DNA of 64,000 bases, taken from the NCBI GenBank assembly GCA_017484285.1, contig JAFUTH010000014.1, positions 248,001 through 312,000 on the forward strand, read 5' to 3'. This document shows, piece after piece, positions 39,634 to 48,904 of the stretch. A program made the translations under genes and the position numbers. The notes below the pieces were generated by a model. It was given only the letters and a program-made list of their open reading frames with translations. It was not told the DNA's origin and did not search any database. Positions within the stretch are counted from its first letter, which is position 1. Each line of letters begins with the position of its first letter. The stretch comes from Treponema sp. Lineage in GTDB: Bacteria; Spirochaetota; Spirochaetia; Treponematales; Treponemataceae.

Positions 39634-41073
39634 ATGACTGCACAGAAATCCCTTAGGAAAAATGCGGCACTGAACATGACGAAAACTGTCATGGGGCTGA
39701 TTTTCCCGCTGATAACATTTCCGTATGTCTCACGGGTGCTTGAGCCTTCAGGAATCGGAAAAATCAACTTCGCGCATTCAATCGTCAGCTATTTCTCTAT
39801 GATAGCGGCTCTCGGTATTTCTACTTACGGTGTGCGGGAGGCGGCGAAAGTCCGTGACGACAAGATGCAACTGACAAAGTTCGTCAAAGAAATCCTCTCG
39901 ATAAACATCATTTCGACCATTGCCGCATATATTCTGCTTTTCCTGTCGCTTTTGATTGTCCCGAGGTTTTCCGAATACAGGAGACTTCTTGCCGTATGCG
40001 GCGCATCGATTCTTTTTGTCACGCTTGGAGTTGAATGGCTTTATACGGCCCTGGAAGAATTCGCTTATATTACTGCTCGTTCAATTATTTTTCAGATTAT
40101 AAGTGTTGTTCTCATGTTCGTGTTTATTCGCACTCGCGATGATTATCTTAAATATGCGGCGATCGGTGTCATCTCTTCTGTCGGGTCGAATATCTGTAAT
40201 TTTATTCATGCATGGAAATATGTTTCATTCGGCGAATGTGTTCAGAAAGAACTCAAAAAACATATCAAGCCGATTTTCACGCTGTTTGCGATGAGCGTCG
40301 CGGTCAGCATTTATACGGCGCTTGATACCACGATGCTCGGTCTCATCAGCGGGGATGAGCAGGTCGGTTTCTACGCGGCGGCGACAAGGGTAAATAAAAT
40401 TGTCGTTTCTGTCATTACGGCTGCCGTGACGGTTCTTCTGCCGAGGCTGTCATTTTATGTCTCCAAGCATGACGAGGAGCATTTTTCCGTGCTGTCCGCA
40501 AAGGCATTGAACGCGGTGATTTTGCTTGCTTTTCCGTGTGCTGTGGGATTAAGCCTTGTAGCGCGTCCTGTCATTTTGCTTTTAAGCGGCGCGAGATATG
40601 AGCTTGCAATTCCAACAATGAGAATTATGAACCCGATTATCATCGCGATTTCCCTGAGCGGGCTTATCGGAATTCAGATTTTCATGCCTTTGGGCAGGGA
40701 GCGTCTGACGCTGATTTCGGTGATTCTGGGAGCGGTGATTAATTTCGCGCTCAATCTTGTGCTGATTCCGAGTAAAGGTGCGCTCGGTGCGGGAATTGCA
40801 ACGGTGTGCGCGGAAAGTTCCGTAACGGTTTTTCAGATTGTGTGCGCGAGAAGGATATTCGCATTCAAAAAGATTCTTCCTCATGCTGCTCAGTGTGTGC
40901 TTGCGAGCGCGCTTATGTCGGTTGCCGTGTATTTTCTTTTGAAAACTGGCACGGGCATCGTGCTTCAGCTGGCTTGCTCTGTCCTTGTCGGCATGGCGGT
41001 CTACGTCCTCGCCTTGCTCTTGCTGCGGAACCAGTTCTGTTTGTCTTTGATTAAGGAGCGGCTCAAAAAATGA
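39634..41073 (+). CDS. Polysaccharide flippase (Wzx-type)
   Basis: A 479-residue MATE/MVF-superfamily lipid-linked oligosaccharide flippase with about 12-14 membrane helices. The opening KNAALNMTKTVMGLIFPLITFPYVSRVLEPSGIGKINFAHSIVSYF and GVEWLYTALEEFAYITARSI are typical of PST-type Wzx/RfbX proteins. It moves undecaprenyl-linked repeat units across the inner membrane. I chose ATG 39634 (SD AAGGA), avoiding overlap with the upstream gene. The stop overlaps the glf start by 4 bp. Confidence 0.9.
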   Translation: MTAQKSLRKNAALNMTKTVMGLIFPLITFPYVSRVLEPSGIGKINFAHSIVSYFSMIAALGISTYGVREAAKVRDDKMQLTKFVKEILSINIISTIAAYILLFLSLLIVPRFSEYRRLLAVCGASILFVTLGVEWLYTALEEFAYITARSIIFQIISVVLMFVFIRTRDDYLKYAAIGVISSVGSNICNFIHAWKYVSFGECVQKELKKHIKPIFTLFAMSVAVSIYTALDTTMLGLISGDEQVGFYAAATRVNKIVVSVITAAVTVLLPRLSFYVSKHDEEHFSVLSAKALNAVILLAFPCAVGLSLVARPVILLLSGARYELAIPTMRIMNPIIIAISLSGLIGIQIFMPLGRERLTLISVILGAVINFALNLVLIPSKGALGAGIATVCAESSVTVFQIVCARRIFAFKKILPHAAQCVLASALMSVAVYFLLKTGTGIVLQLACSVLVGMAVYVLALLLLRNQFCLSLIKERLKK

Positions 41074-42191
41074 AATACGATTACCTTGTCGTCGGCTCCG
41101 GCTTGTACGGCGCGACATTCGCACATCTTGCAAAACAAAAGGGAAAAAAGACTCTTGTTATCGACAAGCGCCCACATCTCGGCGGGAACGTCTATTGTGA
41201 CGATGTTGAGGGAATCCATGTCCATACATATGGAGCGCATATTTTCCACACCTCGAACAAGGCTGTCTGGGATTTCGTGAATTCTTTTGTGCCGTTCAAC
41301 CGCTACACGAACAGCCCGGTCGCGAACTACAAGGGCGAGCTGTACAACCTTCCGTTCAACATGAACACGTTCTATCAGATGTGGGGCGTGCGGACTCCCG
41401 CAGAGGCTCGGGCAAAGATAGACGAGCAGAAAAAAGACGCGCTTGCCTCATTGCGCGGGCGCGAGCCTGAGAACCTTGAGGAGCAGGCGTTGAGCCTTGT
41501 CGGGCACGACATCTACGAGAAGCTCATAAAAGGCTACACGGAGAAGCAGTGGGGACGCGCCTGCACCGAGCTTCCCGCGTTCATCATAAAGCGGCTGCCC
41601 GTGCGCCTTATGTTCGACAACAACTACTTCAACGACGCGTACCAGGGAATCCCGGTCGGCGGCTACAACAGGCTGATAGACGGTCTGCTTGATGGGATTG
41701 AGACGAAAACGGGCGCGGACTTCTTTGCCGACAGGGCATATTGGGAGAGCCTTGCAGAAAAAATCGTGTTCACCGGGAAAATCGACGAGTTCTACGGCTA
41801 CCGATTCGGAAAGCTCGAGTACCGCACGGTGCGCTTTGAGACTGAGAAACTTCCCGTGCAGAACTGGCAGGGAAACGCCGTCATAAACTACACGGAGCGT
41901 GACGTACCCTACACGAGGATTATCGAGCACAAGCACTTCGAGCCAGAGAATCCCGCGTATGCAAAGGACGTGACGGTCATCAGCAGAGAGTATTCGACCG
42001 AGTGGAAGGACGGCATGGAGCCGTTCTATCCCGTGAATGACGAAAAAAACGTCGCGCTGTACCAGAAATACAAGGCTCTTGCCGACAGCGAGCAGAGCGT
42101 GATTTTTGGCGGTCGGCTTGCGGAGTACAGGTACTACGACATGGACGATGTGATTGAGAAGGCGATGCGAGATGCGGAAAAACGCATCTGA
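41070..42191 (+). CDS. glf: UDP-galactopyranose mutase
   Basis: FAD enzyme (373 aa) converting UDP-galactopyranose to UDP-galactofuranose, implying galactofuranose in the surface glycan. It has the N-terminal Rossmann motif DYLVVGSGLYGATFA, then LGGNVYCDDVEGIHVHTYGAHIFHTSN, and the substrate-binding GYTEKQWGR and EYSTEW regions. Length is normal. GC-richer than the glycosyltransferase genes that follow, suggesting a different origin within the locus. Confidence 0.96.
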   Translation: MKYDYLVVGSGLYGATFAHLAKQKGKKTLVIDKRPHLGGNVYCDDVEGIHVHTYGAHIFHTSNKAVWDFVNSFVPFNRYTNSPVANYKGELYNLPFNMNTFYQMWGVRTPAEARAKIDEQKKDALASLRGREPENLEEQALSLVGHDIYEKLIKGYTEKQWGRACTELPAFIIKRLPVRLMFDNNYFNDAYQGIPVGGYNRLIDGLLDGIETKTGADFFADRAYWESLAEKIVFTGKIDEFYGYRFGKLEYRTVRFETEKLPVQNWQGNAVINYTERDVPYTRIIEHKHFEPENPAYAKDVTVISREYSTEWKDGMEPFYPVNDEKNVALYQKYKALADSEQSVIFGGRLAEYRYYDMDDVIEKAMRDAEKRI

Positions 42192-42208
42192 TTGAGGGAG
42201 ACATAGAA

Positions 42209-43246
42209 ATGCAGGGAATCGAAATAGGAACGGATTCAAAAATTTTCATAGTTGTACCTGCGGGTGTCGTTACAGGAGGCGTAGAACTTCTTCATCAGCT
42301 GTGCGACACATTGATACGATATGGTGCACAGGCATACGTAGTGTATTACGGCTCATCTCCGCATAGAATTCCTGACGACTACAAAAAATACAGATTAAAA
42401 CTGGCTGAATCTATCGAAGACAATGTAAAAAATATTCTTGTTATACCAGAAGTGTCATTTGATATGGTGTCTGATGTAAAGAACATACAGATTCTTGTTT
42501 GGTGGCTTTCTGTAGACAACTATTTTCTGCATTTTTTTGGAAGCGTTTATGACAATTTTAGGTTCAGCCCGATTTTTTGTCTCGAAAGAGTAGTACGAGA
42601 GTTCTTTGACACACTGTTCTTGCATAAGATTTATAAAAAATATCCTCTCAAAAAAATTGCGCTGAATAAAAACATAGTTTGCCATGCGTATCAGTCTGAA
42701 TATGCGAATGATTTTTTGAAGCGGAACGGCATTGAAGATGCGATGCCACTTTCTGATTATGTGAACGAGGATTATGCCTTTGTCCCAGAAATGGTACGGC
42801 AAAAAGAAAATATAGTAATTTACAATCCCAAAAAAGGTCTCCGATTTTCAAAACGGCTGATTGCCGCCGCCCCTGATTTGCAGTGGATTCCGATCCAGAA
42901 TATGAGCCGCGAGAAAGTAAAGGAAACAATGCTTCGGGCAAAGCTGTACATTGATTTTGGTCATTTTCCTGGCAAGGACAGGATGCCTCGTGAAGCCGCC
43001 TTGTGCGGTTGTTGCATAATCATGGGTAAGCTAGGAGCAGCGGGATTTGCACAAGATTTTCCGATTGATGAAAGCAAATATAAATTCAGCCAGAGAAATT
43101 CTGATATTCCGCAAATAATTGGTGCAATCCGAACAGTCCTTGAGCATTATGAAACCATTATAAATGATTTCGCTTCTTACAGAGAAAAGATTTCGCATGA
43201 AAAGGCTGAATTTGAGAAGGCGGTAAAGGAACTTAGACTGGTATGA
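42209..43246 (+). CDS. Glycosyltransferase-like protein (GT-B fold)
   Basis: A 345-residue protein with a GT4-like N-terminus (KIFIVVPAGVVTGGVELLHQLCDTLIRYG) and a C-terminal region DFGHFPGKDRMPREAALCGCCIIMGKLGAAGFAQDFPI that replaces the usual nucleotide-sugar E(x7)E segment with a G-rich loop. Weak resemblance to known glycosyltransferases; a processing role is possible. It overlaps the next gene by 4 bp within the polysaccharide operon. Confidence 0.7.
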   Translation: MQGIEIGTDSKIFIVVPAGVVTGGVELLHQLCDTLIRYGAQAYVVYYGSSPHRIPDDYKKYRLKLAESIEDNVKNILVIPEVSFDMVSDVKNIQILVWWLSVDNYFLHFFGSVYDNFRFSPIFCLERVVREFFDTLFLHKIYKKYPLKKIALNKNIVCHAYQSEYANDFLKRNGIEDAMPLSDYVNEDYAFVPEMVRQKENIVIYNPKKGLRFSKRLIAAAPDLQWIPIQNMSREKVKETMLRAKLYIDFGHFPGKDRMPREAALCGCCIIMGKLGAAGFAQDFPIDESKYKFSQRNSDIPQIIGAIRTVLEHYETIINDFASYREKISHEKAEFEKAVKELRLV

Positions 43247-45123
43247 ATGTTAGCGTCATCATTGTAAGCTACAACACCGTTGAGCTTACGCGTAATTGCT
43301 TAAAGTCTCTCTTTGAGCAGACAAAAAACATCTCTTTTGAAGTCATTGTTTCTGACAACGGTAGCACTGACGGCTCAATAGAGATGATAAAATCAGAGTT
43401 TCCGCGAGTAATTCTGCTCGAAAACAATGCGAATCTCGGCTTTGGTATGGCGAATAACCGTGCTCTTAAAATTGCGAAAGGAAAATACATTTTCTACCTG
43501 AACAGCGACACTGTGCTTTTGAACAATGCTGTGAAACTCTTTTTTGACTATTGGGAAAATGCAGAAAATAAAGAGCAGATTGGGGCTCTGGGCGGAATTC
43601 TGCTTGATGACAAATTGAATCCAATTCATTCGGGGGCGGATTTGCCAACATATCGGGGCATGATTTATTTACAGCGCTATTTTATGAAATGGCACCTGCT
43701 GAAAACTGTTATCGCTCTTTTACATTTGGGTTCGTTATATCAGAAAAAGCAAAAGGAAACTTCTTTAACAGAAAATGTTTCCGCTGGCGAAATTGGATAT
43801 GTTACTGGAGCAGATTTGTTTTTGAAAAACGATAAAAATGCTTATTTTGACGAGCGGTTCTTTATGTATTGCGAAGAAACGGATTTGGAGTTGCAGCTTC
43901 ATAAACAGGGAAAGAAACGCCTTATTATTGACAGTCCGAGAATTATTCATCTTACAAGAAAAATAAGCAAAAAATTTACTGTTGAAGGATTTTCAGTTAT
44001 TTGTATGCAGGAATCCTTTATTAAATATGCGAAGAAAAATTTTAATTCAAATGCACTGTTCTTGCGATTTTTGATTGCGCTTGACAGGTGTAATCCGTAT
44101 TTGTGGAAGATAACAACGCAGACAAAGAAAATATACTACGCACCTGCTTGTTCCTCAAATGAAGCGGAAATACTATATGTTGGCTTTCGACATCCCCATC
44201 ACTCAAAATTCGGTGGTTATGATTGGATTACGGGTTATCCAAATAGTGCTTATATTGATATACAAAGCGAGCCATTCGGTAAAAGGATTTTAAAGCGAGG
44301 AAGAAAAATCTCTTTGGCGGTAACATATGCACATGTGTACTTGGTGCACAAAAAATACAAAATAATTCATTTCTTTTATGGCGATGATGCGGCAATAAAG
44401 AAGAAATGGTGCAAAAATACAAAACTTGTCGCAACCGTTCATCTCAAATTTTCCGATTTTTCACAGGGAAGAATAGAAAAATTTCGTCAGTATGATGCCG
44501 TCATTTGCATGAGCAGTTCGGAAGCAAAGCGTATGCAGGAGCAGGGAATTCGTGCCCATTTTATTCCTCATGGTTTCAATCCGCCGCAGTATCTGTATTC
44601 TCCGTTAGAACGCTTTGGATTCGACTCAAATAAAGTCAATATATGTTTTCCTGGTATGAATTACCGTGATTTTGACACATTCAAAAAAATTGCCTTGTGG
44701 TCAGAGCAATACTCTCCGAATATCGTTTTTCATGCAGTTGGGCAGTCTCAATTCGGGCAGGCGGAGCAATTCCGTGCTTTTTCCAACATTGTTGTATATC
44801 CATATATTTCAGATGATGAATACTATTCCTTGCTATATACATGTGACTTTTGTTTTCTTCCCCTTACTTTTGCCACCGCAAATAATGTTTTGCTGGAATG
44901 TCAGTCACTCGGAACAATATCGATTTTGCCAAAAATTGCGGGAATAGAAGATTATGCGGATAGTATCAACAATTTGTTTTATTCAGATTTTGAATCTCTC
45001 ATCTCAATTTTTAAATCATTGGAAAAACAAATGACAAAATCAGAAGCACTGATTGCGTATTCCCGAATCTTTGAATGGCAGTCGATATACGAAAAATTAC
45101 AGCAACTTTACGAGGCACTATGA
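43243..45123 (+). CDS. Two-domain glycosyltransferase (GT2 plus GT-B)
   Basis: A 626-residue fusion. Residues 1-260 are a rhamnosyltransferase-like GT2 domain (VSVIIVSYNTVELTRNC, FEVIVSDNGSTDGS, YIFYLNSDTVLL, and MYCEETDLELQLHKQGK). Residues about 300-626 form a GT-B-like domain (LVATVHLKFSDFSQGRIEKFRQYDAVICMSSSEAKRM, FIPHGFNPP, CDFCFLPLTFATANNVLLECQSLGT). It probably adds two sugars in succession. It overlaps neighbours at both ends by 4 bp. Confidence 0.85.
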   Translation: MNVSVIIVSYNTVELTRNCLKSLFEQTKNISFEVIVSDNGSTDGSIEMIKSEFPRVILLENNANLGFGMANNRALKIAKGKYIFYLNSDTVLLNNAVKLFFDYWENAENKEQIGALGGILLDDKLNPIHSGADLPTYRGMIYLQRYFMKWHLLKTVIALLHLGSLYQKKQKETSLTENVSAGEIGYVTGADLFLKNDKNAYFDERFFMYCEETDLELQLHKQGKKRLIIDSPRIIHLTRKISKKFTVEGFSVICMQESFIKYAKKNFNSNALFLRFLIALDRCNPYLWKITTQTKKIYYAPACSSNEAEILYVGFRHPHHSKFGGYDWITGYPNSAYIDIQSEPFGKRILKRGRKISLAVTYAHVYLVHKKYKIIHFFYGDDAAIKKKWCKNTKLVATVHLKFSDFSQGRIEKFRQYDAVICMSSSEAKRMQEQGIRAHFIPHGFNPPQYLYSPLERFGFDSNKVNICFPGMNYRDFDTFKKIALWSEQYSPNIVFHAVGQSQFGQAEQFRAFSNIVVYPYISDDEYYSLLYTCDFCFLPLTFATANNVLLECQSLGTISILPKIAGIEDYADSINNLFYSDFESLISIFKSLEKQMTKSEALIAYSRIFEWQSIYEKLQQLYEAL

Positions 45124-46226
45124 AAATCGCAATTCTTGTTTCCGACATAACAAATCTCGGTGGGGTGGAGCAGGTCTCAATTACGCTTGCAAAGCGTCTG
45201 ACTACGGAAGGAAATATAGTCGCAGTTGTAAGCCTGAAATCTTTGCATGAACAGCGTTATTTTGATATTTCGGTGGTAAAAATCGAATATCTTGAAGGTG
45301 ATTCGGAAGAAAAACTTTCTGAATTTTTCAAAGCTCAAAAATATGACAAAGTGATTGTTCAGCTGAGCACTGCGTTCAAAAATTTATGTCCGCTTGCAGA
45401 CTGGAAGTTGCTCCGTTTGATAGCCCTGTATTCAAAAATTGAACTGGTCATTCATGGGTCACCAAAATATTTTGTGACCCGTTACAACACAAACGCGGAC
45501 GGAAAGACGAGATTCTTTTTAAAACGCCTGTACACGAAATTCCATTACAATCCGCAGATTCATTCCTTTTTCAGACACGCAAAAAAATATGTCAGCCAGT
45601 TTGTAACGCTTTCAAAGGGATGCCAAAAGGAATTGCGGCAGTATCATCAGCTTGATTCTGTTGTCCGCTACAATCCGTATGATTTTCTGAAAGCTGACAT
45701 TCATACCGGGCAAAAGAAAAATATCGTTGTGTTTGCAGGCAGACTCAGCGCAGAAAAGAATTTGGTATTCCTGCTTCGCTCATGGAAGAAAATTCAGCGG
45801 AAACAGGATTGGATTCTTCAAATAGTCGGAAACGGAAGCGAATCAGAAAAACTGCGCTCGCTTATCCAGAACGAGAGAATTGAAGCAGTTTCACTTGTTC
45901 CCGCCGTGCCGCATGATGAATTGCTTGAACGGTTTTCAGAAAGTAAAATCTGCGTCCTTGCTTCATTTTTTGAGGCATTTCCAACGGTTATATGCGAAGC
46001 CATGAATATGAAAAACACCGTTGTTTCTACAAGATACGACGGCTTTTCTGATGAATTGCTTGAGAATAATGAGACAGGTTTCGTCGTTGATTTTTCGGAG
46101 CAGCGTTTTGCAGAAAAATTGCAATTTTTGATTGAGAATCCAAGCGAATTGCAAAAAATGCAGGAAAAAGCATACGCGCGATGCAAACAATTTTACGAAT
46201 CGGGGAATGAAAATGTACGCCTCTAA
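45120..46226 (+). CDS. Glycosyltransferase family 4
   Basis: A 368-residue GT-B enzyme: MKIAILVSDITNLGGVEQVSITLAKRL at the N-terminus, then KNIVVFAGRLSAEKNLVFLLRSWKKI and VLASFFEAFPTVICEAMNMKNTVVSTRYDGFSDEL (nucleotide-sugar site). The start ATG 45120 overlaps the previous stop (ATGA). AT-rich like its neighbours. Part of the assembly line for the surface repeat unit; the donor sugar cannot be read from sequence. Confidence 0.9.
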   Translation: MKIAILVSDITNLGGVEQVSITLAKRLTTEGNIVAVVSLKSLHEQRYFDISVVKIEYLEGDSEEKLSEFFKAQKYDKVIVQLSTAFKNLCPLADWKLLRLIALYSKIELVIHGSPKYFVTRYNTNADGKTRFFLKRLYTKFHYNPQIHSFFRHAKKYVSQFVTLSKGCQKELRQYHQLDSVVRYNPYDFLKADIHTGQKKNIVVFAGRLSAEKNLVFLLRSWKKIQRKQDWILQIVGNGSESEKLRSLIQNERIEAVSLVPAVPHDELLERFSESKICVLASFFEAFPTVICEAMNMKNTVVSTRYDGFSDELLENNETGFVVDFSEQRFAEKLQFLIENPSELQKMQEKAYARCKQFYESGNENVRL

Positions 46227-47394
46227 TGCTGTTCCTTACATTTTGTTTTTTCTCGTTTCGGTCTTACTTTTTATGTATCAGCAGACATTCAAAAACAGGG
46301 GCGCAGTTATTGCCAAGTCGGTTGATATGTCGGCGTTTTATCTGTGCTTTGTTTCGCTGATTATATTTCTCGGCTGCCGTGGATATGTCGCCGCTGACTG
46401 GCTGATTTATCTTCCGCATTATAACGGTGCAGCGACACTGTATGATGGGTTTGGGAAAATGCAAGGATGGCTGGGGCATAATTTATACACTTCCGAGCCG
46501 GGGTATTCCGTTTTTGTTATGCTCTGCAAGAGCATTTTCAATAATTATTTGGCATTTCAGTTTATCTGTTTTTGCATGGATGTATGTTTGCTTCATATAT
46601 TCTTTAAAACCTATTGTCCGAAATATTATTTTTTGTGCTGGGCGTTTTATTGGATTTTTCTCGGCTATGTTTTTGAAATAATTACACTGAGAAACACAAA
46701 ATCAATTCTCTTGTTTGCGATTTCAATAAAATACATCAATGAACACAAGCCGATACGCTATTTTTCGCTTATGTTCATCGCCCTGCTGTTTCATTCATCC
46801 TCAATTTTTTATTTTCCGCTCTATTTTCTTAACAGAGTCAAGAGAAATAAAAGAGTTGAAATACTGATGTTTTTGTGCGGTCTTGTGGTTTGTGTGTTTC
46901 AAATTCAATGGCTTCAAAAAGTTCTTCTTTCGTGTGTTGATGTATTTCCAGGACGCTACAACGCATTGCTGAAAAATTATCTTGGCTCAAAACATTTTTC
47001 TTCTGCGTATGGCATTACGATAGGATTTATTGAGCGATTTTTTACATTTATTCTGTTCTTCTGCTACTCTAACAAAATACTGAAAAAAGAGCCTCATCTG
47101 ACCATCATTTGGTATTTGTATTTGCTTTATATCGCAATTTTTCTTTTTTGCTCGGAGTTTTACATAATTATCGAGCGAATTCCAAATCTTTTTGTCTGCT
47201 CATATTGGATTTTATATACAAAACTGTATGAAAACATACACCGCAAATCATGGCGATATGTTTTTCTGGTTTTGCTCATCCTATATGGGGTTTTCAAAAC
47301 GCTGATTTTGCTTGATGAAAAGTGGGCATATTACGAGAACTTTTTGTTCCATGCGAGCGATGCAGATTTTCGTGCTCGGTATTACACCTATTGA
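46207..47394 (+). CDS. Polysaccharide polymerase, EpsG/Wzy-like
   Basis: A 395-residue integral membrane protein with about ten hydrophobic helices and the EpsG-like opening VPYILFFLVSVLLFMYQQ..LCFVSLIIFLGCRGYVAADWLIYLPHYN, plus KYINEHKPIRYFSLMFIALLFHSSSIFYFPLYFL. It is likely the repeat-unit polymerase matching the flippase at 39634. The start is either ATG 46207 (SD GGGGA) or 46213, overlapping the preceding gene by 14-20 bp. Confidence 0.82.
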   Translation: MKMYASNAVPYILFFLVSVLLFMYQQTFKNRGAVIAKSVDMSAFYLCFVSLIIFLGCRGYVAADWLIYLPHYNGAATLYDGFGKMQGWLGHNLYTSEPGYSVFVMLCKSIFNNYLAFQFICFCMDVCLLHIFFKTYCPKYYFLCWAFYWIFLGYVFEIITLRNTKSILLFAISIKYINEHKPIRYFSLMFIALLFHSSSIFYFPLYFLNRVKRNKRVEILMFLCGLVVCVFQIQWLQKVLLSCVDVFPGRYNALLKNYLGSKHFSSAYGITIGFIERFFTFILFFCYSNKILKKEPHLTIIWYLYLLYIAIFLFCSEFYIIIERIPNLFVCSYWILYTKLYENIHRKSWRYVFLVLLILYGVFKTLILLDEKWAYYENFLFHASDADFRARYYTY

Positions 47395-47405
47395 GGAAAA
47401 TAAAA

Positions 47406-48167
47406 ATGATACCAAAAACAATTCATTTATGCTGGCTCAGTGGCGATGAATATCCTGCTGACATAAAACTCTATCTCTCAACCTGGAAAGAAAAACTTCC
47501 TGACTACGAAATAAAAGTGTGGTCAAAAGACATATTTGATGTTTCTTCCGTGCGCTGGGTAAAAGAAGCATTTGAGGCGAAAAAATATGCCTTTGCTGCC
47601 GATTACATCCGATTTTGGTGTTTGTATAACTACGGCGGGATTTATCTTGATTCTGATGTGGAAGTGTTGCAGTCATTTGACGCATTTTTGGGTTGCAAGT
47701 CCTTCATCGGATTTGAGTATCTGAATATTCCCGAAGCAGCCGTCATCGGTGCGGAAAAAGGCTGTGCGTGGATAAAAAACTGCCTTGATTGGTATGAGGG
47801 AAAGTCATTTTTTTATGACGACGGAAACATAAAAAATGATGTATGCCCCCGTTTGGTTCAGCTTGGCTTGGAAAAATCTCTTGGTCGCGCCGTTTTTGAC
47901 ACAGGAAGAATTCAGTCGCTGGACGGCATAACTTTGTATCCGTACACCTACTTTTCACCAAAAAATTATTTTACTGGCAGAGTAAAAATCAAAAAGGAAA
48001 CAGTTTGTGTTCATCGTTTTGCAAGCGCATGGGGGCCGAATAAAAAACGAAAATGGACGCTTGTAGCGCATGCTATTTGTATTGCCTTGATTGGGAAGAA
48101 ACTGCACGACAGGTTGTATCGGCTTATAAACGAATATGCAAATACTTTTAACGGAGATTCCCTATGA
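47406..48167 (+). CDS. Glycosyltransferase, DXD/GT32-like
   Basis: A 253-residue enzyme with PKTIHLCWLSGDEYPADIKLYLSTWKEKLPDYEIKVWSKD and YAFAADYIRFWCLYNYGGIYLDSDVEVLQSF, the GT32 pattern with the catalytic DSD. ATG 47406 is used because homology begins at MIPKTIHLCW; the upstream 28 codons overlap the polymerase end. It overlaps the next gene by 4 bp. Confidence 0.9.
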   Translation: MIPKTIHLCWLSGDEYPADIKLYLSTWKEKLPDYEIKVWSKDIFDVSSVRWVKEAFEAKKYAFAADYIRFWCLYNYGGIYLDSDVEVLQSFDAFLGCKSFIGFEYLNIPEAAVIGAEKGCAWIKNCLDWYEGKSFFYDDGNIKNDVCPRLVQLGLEKSLGRAVFDTGRIQSLDGITLYPYTYFSPKNYFTGRVKIKKETVCVHRFASAWGPNKKRKWTLVAHAICIALIGKKLHDRLYRLINEYANTFNGDSL

Positions 48168-48904
48168 TTAGTGTTTGCATGGCGACTTATAACGGCGCGC
48201 AGTTCATAAAAGAACAGATTGACTCAATTCTTCCGCAACTCTGTGCAGACGATGAGCTTATCATCAGCGATGACGGTAGCACGGACGGAACATTGGAGAT
48301 AATTAAGTCGTATGAAGATAAGAGAATAAAACTTTTTAATCACTTGCGAGAAAAAAGCACGTATTTTCCGAATATGAGCGTTACATACGCAAGTTTTAAT
48401 TTTGAAAATGCGCTGAAACAAGCAAAAGGTGATTATATTTTTTTGTCAGACCAAGATGATATTTGGGTATCTGATAAGATACAAGTATGCACAGAACTTC
48501 TGAAAAATAATGATTATGTGCTTTCAAACCTTTCAATCATAAATGAAAATGGAAGCCGAATAAAAGATAAACTGTATGATTCTAAGCCTTTTTCTACAAA
48601 TGCATTTATGAATTGTATTCATCCAAATTTTTGGGGCTGTTGCGCCTGTTTCAATCGAAAAATCCTTGGAAATGCACTTCCATTTCCAAAATCCGTGTGC
48701 CTTCATGATTTTTGGATTGGTCTTGTGGCAACAAAAATCGGAAAAATGTACTGGCATGATAATCCGCTTGTACTGCACCGAGTTGGAAGCCAAAACACAA
48801 GCACAGGCGGAAAGAGGTCGCAAAATTCGCTTTGGATAAAACTTTTGTATAGATTCTATGCGTTTGTTGAATACCAGAAATTAAATAAGGAGCAATCAAA
48901 ATGA
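48164..48904 (+). CDS. Glycosyltransferase family 2
   Basis: A 246-residue GT-A enzyme: MISVCMATYNGAQFIKEQIDSILPQ, DELIISDDGSTDGT, ALKQAKGDYIFLSDQDDIW (DQDD as DXD) and VCLHDFWIGLVA. Typical of rhamnosyl- or galactosyltransferases that extend O-antigen-like units. The 4-bp overlaps with both neighbours indicate translational coupling. Confidence 0.92.
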   Translation: MISVCMATYNGAQFIKEQIDSILPQLCADDELIISDDGSTDGTLEIIKSYEDKRIKLFNHLREKSTYFPNMSVTYASFNFENALKQAKGDYIFLSDQDDIWVSDKIQVCTELLKNNDYVLSNLSIINENGSRIKDKLYDSKPFSTNAFMNCIHPNFWGCCACFNRKILGNALPFPKSVCLHDFWIGLVATKIGKMYWHDNPLVLHRVGSQNTSTGGKRSQNSLWIKLLYRFYAFVEYQKLNKEQSK

